Shown: positions 18,661-26,172 of the stretch, one piece after another
Numbering within the stretch: position 1 is the stretch's first letter
Layout: each line of letters starts with the position of its first letter
Assembly (NCBI GenBank): GCA_020073085.1
Contig: JAIQFV010000013.1
Span: 62,001 to 126,000 of the forward strand
Direction of reading: 5' to 3'
Length of the DNA stretch: 64,000 nucleotides
From: Terriglobia bacterium
Lineage (GTDB): Bacteria; Acidobacteriota; Terriglobia; JAIQFV01
Position numbers and translations under genes: made by a program
Notes under the pieces: model-generated
Database searches by the model: none
What the model saw: only the letters and a program-made list of their open reading frames with translations
Told to the model about the DNA's origin: nothing

Positions 18661-21600
18661 TCACCAGCTAATGTGGATATGGTTAGGAAGTCCCCTCTCA
18701 CCAGTGCATGGGATCGGGCCGGCCAGATTTTCACAGATTGCACTTGTACCTGGCCGAGCTTGTGCAGCCAATACGATTAAGCCCCACGTGTCAAGTTCAC
18801 TGAAGTTTACCGGAAAAGCGTCTGGTTTCAAGTCCAGTGCTCTGCCGAATTGATGGTTGCTATTGATAGTTGTGCTATAGATTTCGTTGTGCTCCGGGTT
18901 GCGAAATCCGGAATTTACATGCAGCCCGAAAGTCAAAGTTTGATCGTGAGCAAGATCGCGGATGAGAGAGATGTAATTTGCTAAGACCTGTTCTGCGACT
19001 GAGGCCATGCCTCTGTCGACGGCAAAGGCATAATCACCGCTATTGAGCTTATCGCAGAAGTGCTCGCTACAATCGACTGGGTAAAGTCCCAACTGACTAG
19101 GTATCTTGTCGACCTCAAGACTTCTGTACTCTCCGTGTTCAAGGTTTGTAATCACAGAGTGATTAATATACTCCTGAACAAAAATATCTTTGTATTCAGC
19201 CAATTGGGAAATGGTAACTGGATCACTATGGATTCCAGCAACACTGGCAGTAACATTATATAAATAGGAGATGGGACTGGGGCGCCCGCTCCCTCTTGAA
19301 TACCCGGGGTGACTTGGTGTGGGGTAGAAACTGGTGTTGGCTCCGGGATTAGGTGTCAGAGGGTTGCCGCTATTCGAAGGCTGGTCGCCCACGACCTGCC
19401 AGGTGATTGTCCCATCCCGTACATTCGTGCTGGCGCTTAGTTGAATCGGGTTGTTTGCCCCATTCAGGCGTAGAATTCCCTGACTGCTGACGTCCTGTTC
19501 AATGCCATTGATATTTGTGGCCACGAAGCTGAGGGTGTTGGGGTGATCGGGGGCTGTGATTCTTACGTAGGGGGTCAATACAGTGACCGTCGGATTGGCG
19601 TTGTGGTTGGGATCGACATTCGGTACCGGAGACGAAAAGAAATCCCTGAGTCCATTGACGGTTCCATTCACGGCGATGCTGTAACGAGCGGTCGCCGGGG
19701 GAAAATCCACCGTCGATCCCTCGGCGGGGCAGGCCGAGGCACAGTCGTAGACGGTGCTCACAATCCCGGCGATGTCCCGGCTTATGGTGGCATGGCTGAC
19801 GTGGATGGTGTTCCTTGCACTGTTGGCAATGCTCCAGGAAAGCGTGGTGGATTCGCCGGCTGCGATGGAGGTGGGACTGGCTTCCAGTTTGGCGCTTAGC
19901 GCGGGAGCCGTATTGACGCACTTGGTGCCCGATTTTGTGAATTCGAGACCAAGCAAAGGGATAGAGATGGTGAATCCACTCATCTCAGCGCAGAGCTGGT
20001 CATCAACAGGCAGATCAGTGATTGTGAATGTGTCCGTGCAATCATAATCCGAGGAGCCACAGTTAGGTGCTGTGCCCGGCAGGAAAAAGGCAGGTTTTAT
20101 CGTGTAACTCAGCGTCTTGGTTTTCCCGGGCCAAAAGCCAATTGCCTCACCTGTGATCCCCCCGAAATCGCAAATGATGGGTGTGCAGAAGTGCAAGTTT
20201 ATTTGGTCGTCCCGGATCGAGTACATGGACACCTCGATCTCTAATTCTCCCAAAATTCCCACGTAAGTGAATCGAAGGTTCTTGAGGTCTCCCAGTTTCA
20301 GTGTCTTGAAGCAGCTCTGATCGCCCAGAATCCCTCCGCAATCCAGAACGCGAAGAAGATATCCGCCACGGAGGATCGGGATGGAAGTGTTGCACCCGTC
20401 GTCGCACGAATAGCCCCCTACAGGAAAGAAGGGCACGGGGAAATTCGAGATGCGACCTTGTTTATGGCCCTTTGGTTTGGGTTTGAACTTGTGCATCTTC
20501 ACCGCCGCAAAGCGTTGAGTGAGAAGCTGGGTCGGCTGACCCGGCTTGATATTTTCGATAGCTCTCTTGGACTCGTCCAAGGAAGCGATCCGGAGTTGCA
20601 CTCGGTCGGATTCTTCTCCGGTGCCCACCTTCAGTGTAACGGGCGTATCCGGTGGAACATCAGGGTCCACGACCAGCACACCAACTATTGAATCGTTGTC
20701 AGAGGGTTTCTTCTCGGCCTGGGTTTCCAGTGAATTCAGATCGACGTGAACGCGCGGGTCATCCGACTCGATGGAGGCCCCCGTGAGATTATTTCCTTCA
20801 ATCTGGAAAAAATATGCTTTTCCAGCAACAGGAGTAGAAGGAGTGAAAGCTTCCACGCTCGGTCGGGTGGTCGAAGTTAGGACCCGCACGCGCACCCCAG
20901 TGGATTCAAATTCCGGAATCCCGACCACAATGAAATATGTCCCCTCGGCGGTCGAGGCTTCTGCCGTCAAAGTGAACTGAAGCTGAGCGTCACCCGAATG
21001 GATCAAGTCTGTGATTGTCAGGTCGGATCCACCATCGACCTCCGCGTTGGAGAGATTGCTTCCTGTGACGGTGAAGGTCTTTGTCGATCCCGCCAGGATC
21101 ATGGAGGATGAAACGGAGTCGACCACCGGTTTGCCCGCTGAATTCGGTGGGTTGATTGTAAAGTTTTTGGTCACGCTTCCCGTCGGGGTGGTGACGGACA
21201 AGGGAACATTGCCTAAGGGAGCTTCCGAGCCAATATACAGGATGGCCGTAATTTTTGTGGGATCGAGCACTTGCACATCAGCGATCGCAATCTTGGAATC
21301 CGTGGGCACGCTCAACGTTGCTCCCGTGAAGCCGGATCCGGTGATCTCAATCGGGAGGTCGTGTTGCTTCTGGTATCCTGAACTTGGAGTAACCGCAGTC
21401 ACCGTGGGCGGCGTACCGACCACAACGGCCCTGTTTTCGGACGGCATTCCGAACCACTGATTGGTGTCTTTCACCATCTGCCACTGAAAATTGTACGCCC
21501 CGATCGTGGTGGGTGCAGTGATATTGAAAGAGAACATCTTGGTCGCTCCCGGCGCCACGGTTTCACCCGCAGCGAGGGACACACGGGTAAGTCCCCAGAT

Positions 21601-21697
21601 GGTGTTATCGGGTGGCGATTGGGAGCCGAGGCGGTAGTTTCCACTCGACCTCCATGGTAGGGTTCCCGTGTTCTTGAAAGTTACTGATACCGGGTAG
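18661..21697 (-). pseudogene. 3' part of transposon-split secreted TIG/NBR1-Ig/M15-peptidase protein
   Basis: This is the downstream 1,012 codons of a long secreted protein whose 5' part lies at 23894-25845. In frame above the GTG at 21582 the code reads LSYPVSVTFKNTGTLPW, the missing start of an NBR1-like Ig domain, and then runs into the transposon end. Several TIG/IPT-like beta domains follow. The C-terminal ~180 residues look like an M15-type peptidase: GFRNPEHNEIY, HQFGRALDL and the final HIHISW supply the expected zinc-ligand His and Asp. Joining 23894 to 21697 keeps the frame exactly. A shorter protein could still be made from GTG 21582, but it would lack a signal peptide. Confidence 0.8.
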
Positions 21698-21705
21698 GAT
21701 AATCC
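21698..21705. repeat. Target site duplication, left copy (GATAATCC)
   Basis: The octamer GATAATCC occurs here and at 23894-23901, directly outside the inverted ends of the transposon. Keeping one copy restores the reading frame of the split gene through the codons for Gly-Leu-Ser. Confidence 0.85.
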
Positions 21706-21780
21706 GGTAGTGGGTCAGTTTGAAATCTGATTCCATCGAATTTTCTTGCATTCAACCCCGAAAAGTATTATGTTCCCAGC

Positions 21781-22029
21781 ATGCATAAACGCTCAAGCAC
21801 AACCACTGATATTAATCTTATCGCGGCAAGCATAGTTGATGCCGCCACGTCCGACAAACCAACCAAAACCCCAACCATGCCAGATGGAAAAAACGCCGCC
21901 GCCGTTCTATTGGGACGCCGTGGGGGTCTCATAGGTGGCAAAGCCAGGGCTAAGATACTCTCCCCAAGAAAACGAAAGGCAATCGCCAAACGCGCCGCAC
22001 TCGCAAGATGGGGCGCTGAAAAGTCGTAA
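21781..22029 (+). CDS. Small basic protein with GGxxGGKAR motif
   Basis: This 82-residue protein ends in a conserved-looking basic module, LGRRGGLIGGKARAKILS, then a KR-rich helix and an ARWG end. Similar tails occur in many small bacterial proteins that are often annotated hypothetical or histone-like, and nucleic-acid binding is plausible. It is the first gene inside the transposon, 57 bp past the insertion duplication's inner edge plus end sequence. The segment CGCTCAAGCACAA just inside its start recurs directly before the transposase gene (22601), which may be a shared regulatory or transposase-binding site. Confidence 0.6.
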   Translation: MHKRSSTTTDINLIAASIVDAATSDKPTKTPTMPDGKNAAAVLLGRRGGLIGGKARAKILSPRKRKAIAKRAALARWGAEKS

Positions 22030-22140
22030 TTCACTCATACAACCCTCACCCACCAGATCAAACACACGCCAGCCTTACAGAATAACAAACAAATACTCTA
22101 CTGATGTTGGAGTTGCGCTGATGGGGAGATGTGATAGAGT

Positions 22141-22226
22141 ACGCAGGGCGTCCGTAGCTCAATGAATAGAGCAGCTCTTTGTCGAGGGGCCAGATGTGGG
22201 TTGAACTCCCACCGGACGCCCTGCGT
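22141..22226 (+). tRNA. tRNA-like structure, anticodon GTC (Asp), with acceptor stem extended to 14 bp
   Basis: Bases 22148-22220 fold as a cloverleaf. It has acceptor GCGTCCG/CGGACGC, D stem GCTC/GAGC, anticodon stem GCTCT/GGGGC with loop TTGTCGA (anticodon GTC), a five-base variable loop, and T stem GTGGG/CCCAC with loop TTGAACT. The acceptor continues outward for seven more perfect pairs, ACGCAGG (22141-22147) with CCTGCGT (22220-22226), making 14 bp; base 22220 would serve either as discriminator or in the stem. There is no encoded CCA. The D loop has GA where GG is usual, and the T loop has G in place of C56, so the normal elbow contact is changed. It may be a tRNA mimic, a decayed tRNA or a functional odd tRNA. 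Confidence 0.6.
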
Positions 22227-22281
22227 CATGCTTTCTTTTTCTGGGGGTCGAATTTCATCCCCAGAGAAAGGGGGTGTCACG

Positions 22282-22350
22282 ATGAAGCCTAATTTCATCG
22301 TGGCGATTATCCAGTTTGGGGACACTGTAATTGTCCTCATCTGGATATAA
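22282..22350 (+). CDS. Possible 22-residue hydrophobic peptide
   Basis: An ATG preceded by AAGGGGG (eight bases away) opens a 22-codon frame, MKPNFIVAIIQFGDTVIVLI plus WI. The peptide is strongly hydrophobic. It lies between the tRNA-like structure and a terminator, so it is likely to be transcribed. Size and composition resemble small membrane peptides such as type I toxins, but nothing else supports that reading. It may be chance. Confidence 0.3.
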   Translation: MKPNFIVAIIQFGDTVIVLIWI

Positions 22351-22358
22351 GCCCCGCC

Positions 22359-22393
22359 GGGCTCCTGTCCTTCAAGGGGTGGGAGCCCTTTTT
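22359..22393 (+). terminator. Rho-independent terminator
   Basis: The stem GGGCTCC (22359-22365) pairs with GGAGCCC (22382-22388) and is followed by TTTTT. It ends the leftward passenger unit (small protein, tRNA-like structure, micro-ORF) before the transposase gene. Confidence 0.75.
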
Positions 22394-22401
22394 ACTGACA
22401 A

Positions 22402-22607
22402 ACAACCAATTCTGTTTGTTTGATTACAACCAACAAAATTGGTTGTCTACTACCGCACAATCTATATTTCTTGAGATGAATATGTCAAGACATATTCATG
22501 AACAATAATAGATTTCTCACCCATCCACCACCACCTCCCCCAAACAAGAGAAATCCTGAAATTCTAAATTTTACAAAAAACTTCTTGACAATTGCTTGAC
22601 CGCTCAA
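22402..22607 (+). promoter_or_regulatory. Palindrome-rich control region of the transposase
   Basis: Two perfect inverted repeats are present. ACAACCAATT pairs with AATTGGTTGT (about 22402-22446). ATGAATATGTC pairs with GACATATTCAT around AA (22476-22499). A TTGACA box lies at 22585-22590 and GCTTGA/TCAAGC at 22594-22607, just before the transposase ATG. The sites could bind a repressor or the transposase. No clear -10 box fits the short distance, so the TTGACA may be coincidental. Confidence 0.4.
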
Positions 22608-22620
22608 GCACAATCCAACC

Positions 22621-23451
22621 ATGAACACACTGACCACGCAAAAAAGAGCGCAAGTTATCGCGGCACTGGTTGAAGGAAACTCCATTCGCTCTACCGTAAG
22701 AATGACGGGGGTTGCCAAGAACACCGTGATTAAATTGCTCGTTGATCTTGGCGCGGCATGTGAACGCTATCAACGCGAGCACTTGAATGGATTGAATTGC
22801 CGCCATATTCAATGTGATGAAATTTGGTCGTTCTGTTATGCGAAAGGTAAGAACGTACCAAAAGAAAAAATCGGGCAATTTGGTTTTGGAGATGTTTGGA
22901 CTTGGGTCGCAATTGATGCCGACAGCAAATTGGCTATTTCCTGGCTCGTTGGAAAAAGAACCGCAGAATACGCCAAGGCATTCATTGACGATCTCTCGTC
23001 CCGACTTGCTCACCGCGTTCAACTCACAACTGACGGACTGAGGGTATACCTGACCGCCGTTGAAGGAGTGTTTGGGGCAGACATCGATTACGCCATGCTT
23101 ATAAAACTCTACGGCGAGGACAGGAGCGAGGACACGAAATACAGTCCGCCAAAGTGTATTGGATGTGAGAGTGCGGCCATAATCGGAAATCCCGACCCCA
23201 GGCACATCTCTACCAGTTTCGTCGAACGGCAAAACCTTAATATGCGTATGAGCATGAGAAGGTTTACTCGTTTGACTAATGCGTTCTCGAAAAAAATTGA
23301 AAACCTCGCTCATGCGGTCTCTCTCCATTTTTTCTATTATAACTACGGTCGTATCCATCAAACATTGCGCGTGACTCCCGCCATGCAAGCTGGCGTATCA
23401 GATCATGTCTGGACATTAGAAGAAATCGCATCCCTCCTTAATTCAGATTAA
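22621..23451 (+). CDS. DDE transposase, IS1/IS1595-like
   Basis: This 276-residue transposase has an N-terminal helix-turn-helix (NSIRSTVRMTGVAKNTVIKL) and a DDE core: Asp66 in QCDEIW, Asp138 in LTTDG and Glu202 in SFVERQN. The block RFTRLTNAFSKKIENL and the C-terminal NYGRIHQTLRVTPAM are typical of IS1-type transposases. The gene is intact and is not split by the programmed frameshift of classical IS1. It lies inside the 2,188-bp element whose ends it should recognise. No strong ribosome site precedes the ATG. Confidence 0.85.
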   Translation: MNTLTTQKRAQVIAALVEGNSIRSTVRMTGVAKNTVIKLLVDLGAACERYQREHLNGLNCRHIQCDEIWSFCYAKGKNVPKEKIGQFGFGDVWTWVAIDADSKLAISWLVGKRTAEYAKAFIDDLSSRLAHRVQLTTDGLRVYLTAVEGVFGADIDYAMLIKLYGEDRSEDTKYSPPKCIGCESAAIIGNPDPRHISTSFVERQNLNMRMSMRRFTRLTNAFSKKIENLAHAVSLHFFYYNYGRIHQTLRVTPAMQAGVSDHVWTLEEIASLLNSD

Positions 23452-23468
23452 CAAACTCGGTGATATAA

Positions 23469-23578
23469 TGAATGGCGAAGCGGGATACTTCCCGCTAGGA
23501 GGTTGATCCATGACTAAACTCATGGAATACCTAGTGCGAATACCCCGTCGCCATTCACGCAGACAGTGCGGGAAGTGA
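23469..23578 (+). other. Hairpins and possible 22-codon basic ORF downstream of the transposase
   Basis: GCGGGA/TCCCGC (23480-23495) forms a small hairpin, followed at once by the ribosome site AGGAGG (23497-23502). An ATG at 23510 opens a frame of 22 codons (MTKLMEYLVRIPRRHSRRQC, then GK, stop 23576-23578). TGAATGGCGA (23469-23478) pairs with TCGCCATTCA (23548-23557), so the ORF start could be folded away. The remaining 23579-23893 of the element holds no recognisable gene. Confidence 0.3.
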
Positions 23579-23893
23579 CCGCCGCCGAGCCACGGTCAAA
23601 CACTGTCTTGCCGCGTGTCGATCGCACGCGCACCGAAGACCACGGAGGACATTTCATGCAGAGAAGCATGCGTATTACACAAACCCATGACCTGCCGTGG
23701 CCGAAGTAACCGGCTGAGTGGTAAACTCGGACGTCGGACGCCGCTAGCCAAGTCGCGACAGGCAGAATCCGCCGTTAAGGGGCCGTGAGCATTTGTACGA
23801 TGCGATCGGCCCTGAAATCCATTTTTGCTATTTGTTCCCATGTGCTCTCGCTTCCGCTTTATTTCCTTGCGCCATTCAAACTGACCCATTGCC

Positions 23894-23901
23894 GATAATC
23901 C
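23894..23901. repeat. Target site duplication, right copy (GATAATCC)
   Basis: This is the second copy of the octamer at 21698-21705. It directly abuts the right inverted end of the transposon. Confidence 0.85.
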
Positions 23902-25845
23902 AGGCATCATCCCGCTTGGCACGGACTGGCTTATGTACTCGGCGTTGTTCGTATCCACATTGACGTATCCCGTGGTCTGGCCGCACGGGGTGCTCAGATG
24001 AAAGGCGTGCTGGCCGGCGGAAACGGTAGAGGCCACGGTGAAGGTAGCAGTGGCGGGACTGCCCGAGTAATCTGAATTCGGAGTGGGATCCACCGGGAAA
24101 GTAATGCCCGTCTCATCACTCCAAATGGTCATCGGCCCGCAGAGTTTATTCCCCGAGAGGGTCAGGGTGGCAGTAGTCCCCGCCACAACCGACCCCACGA
24201 CATTGGGAATGATCGCAGGAGTTCCGGGACAATTTACGAGGACCCCTGCATATTCATCTGACCAGGCAGAACTGGGAAGAAGCGTATTCCGCAGCCCGGT
24301 GTAGACATATTGACCGGTGGGAGTACACATGGAAGCGTTTATCGTGGCATACGCAAGTTCTCCCCCCGGGGGATTATTTGCAGCCCAACCGAAAATGGGC
24401 CAACCGATCTCCTCGAAGGGCCCCGTGTTGTTCAGCGTGTAGCGGGTGTCGGCTGCGACGCCGCCCATATTCCCAGCCGTCACCGTGAAAGTACTCGGAG
24501 GAGTGATGGGACTTGGCATCGAAAGAGTACCGGCAAACGGTCTTGGCGGCAAGATCGTCAAGGCAGGGTAGGGAGAAGAGAAATTCACCCAGTCCGTCGC
24601 GGCATAGTTCTTGATCGCATGATACCAGTAAGTGCCCGGGGCGTCATTGTGATTGATCTTGATGTTTCGGGCTTGACCCGAGCTGTCCAGGGTGGGTGTC
24701 CACTGGTCAACGGTTGTCACATAGCCGGGGTTGCCGGACCATTCATACTTCAAGCCGATGCTCATGTTGGCGCCACCCCCCACCGTCAGGGTATAGGCGT
24801 CATTGCCGGCGTTTCCTTGGGTGGGACTAAAGCTCATGGAGGTGGGTTGCGGGGGTGGAGGAGGGAGATTGACCGCGCCGACGAGATTGACCGTGGAACT
24901 CCCAAACCAGGCCACCCCGTCGCGCACCATCCGCCATTGATAATTGTAGTTGCCCGCCGTCGAGGGCGCCCTCACATTGAAGGTGAACGTCTTGCTCGCC
25001 CCGGGAGCGACGGTCTCCGTGGGCCCGAGAAACACCCGGCCCAACCCCCAGGTCACATTGTCCTGCGGGTTCTGTGAGCCCAGATGGTAACTCCCGGCCT
25101 CGCTCCATGTCGTCGTCCCCGTGTTTTTCATCGTGACGGAGAGCGGGTAGGAGGTGCCCGCCACCATGGGATTGGGCAGGGCGGTCTGGGTCACGAAGCT
25201 GGCGGCATCAACCTGGCTGTTGACATGAATGGTGTAAAAAGCCCTGGCGGACTGCCCGGAGTCGTTTTGCGCCGTCAGCACATATTGAGTTGTGGAGGTG
25301 GGACACATGTTTTCCCAACCTTCGGTCGCTACATCCTCTCCGCTCAGGTCCGCCGCCGTCGCATTCTGCGACCCCCAACGCAAATACGTGCATTGACCCC
25401 GGTTGATGGTGCTTTGGTCGGCATAGAAATAGGAAATGCTGGGTGGAGAGGGTTGGGGGTACAGGGTGATCGAGGTGGAAATGGTCTTCCATGGGCCGTT
25501 GGGACCGTTCAGGGAATTCCGGATGCCCACGAAGGTATAATATCCGGCAAAGGAATCGCTGTCGTAGTAGTTGTTGACACACCCGGCGGCATCAAAGGTC
25601 ACCCCATAATCGGTTTCATAGAGCACACCGTCCTAGTAGTATTTCACATCGACGGTCATGTTGGCGCCCCCGCCCGCACAGAACCGGATGGTGTCGGGCA
25701 TGGTAATGGTGCTGGGACCGGCCGTCAGCGAGTTGGGATTGGGCGCGGTGGCCTGCAGCAAAAGCGGGGAGTTGCAAAGAGAATACAAGAAGAGGAATGC
25801 ACACCATGATGGAGTGGGTTTCCGAAGAAGTCCCGATGCTAACAT
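23894..25845 (-). pseudogene. 5' part of transposon-split secreted protein, with in-frame TAG
   Basis: Translation should start at ATG 25845, five bases after AGGAGG, with a signal peptide (SWCAFLFLYSLCNSPLLLQA). After 70 codons an in-frame TAG (25633-25635) interrupts ANMTVDVKYY|DGVLYETDYG. The frame then stays open through an NBR1-like Ig domain (YPLSVTMKNTGTTTW, LGSQNPQDNVTWGLGRVFLG) to NAEYISQSVPSGMMPG, where the transposon begins. With the 18661-21697 part the gene would have 1,663 codons including the TAG and the stop. The protein was presumably a secreted or surface multi-domain protein ending in an M15-type peptidase. Both lesions suggest loss of function. Confidence 0.8.
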
Positions 25846-26172
25846 ACAAGCCTCCTGAGAGCAGCACAAGGAAACAGAGGGAAGGGAAGAATCTTCAGCG
25901 ATACACTTCTACTCTCAGTGACGGGGGGAAATTAGCAACGCCACCGTAGCACAAAAGAAAAGTGGAAGTCAAGAGAAATCTTTCACAAATGCATTCATCG
26001 AAGCCAAAATCGACCGGAAGGAGCGTAAGCGCCGCATCAGAACAAAGGGGGGGATACTCTTTATCAGTAAAACTTGATTCTCTCTTTATGTTTGAACGTG
26101 GGCACACGTCTGTGCCCCCCACAATCGATCAACTTGCCGTCATCCGGAACGATAAACGCGTTTGCTCTTAAC
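25846..26172. other. 327-bp gap with a REP-like hairpin
   Basis: GGGCACA (26100-26106) pairs with TGTGCCC (26111-26117) around CGTC. Flanking GTG...CAC makes it look like a diverged relative of the GTAGGGGCRCAC palindromes. I see no gene in the gap. It should contain the promoter of the split secreted gene, but no clear boxes are visible. Confidence 0.45.

Larger units (their letters stand above)
21706..23893 (+). mobile_element. 2,188-bp passenger-carrying transposon (IS1/IS1595-like)
   Basis: The ends are inverted: the left end reads GGTAGTGGGTCAGTTTGAA and the right end, reversed, reads GGCAATGGGTCAGTTTGAA, with 17 of 19 matching. An 8-bp duplication flanks it and the host gene is intact in frame when it is removed, so the borders are firm. 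It contains an 82-residue basic protein gene, a tRNA-like structure, a 22-codon ORF, a terminator, palindromes, a 276-residue DDE transposase and a second 22-codon ORF. The 8-bp duplication and the transposase fit the IS1/IS1595 group. Passenger genes are known in IS1595 elements. It is AT-richer than its surroundings. Exact family assignment needs a database. Confidence 0.85.

Noticed and set aside
21706-23893. IS21-type element, suggested by the TGGGTCAGTTTGA termini
   Set aside because: No istA or istB is present; the intact DDE gene inside is IS1-like and the 8-bp duplication fits the IS1/IS1595 group.
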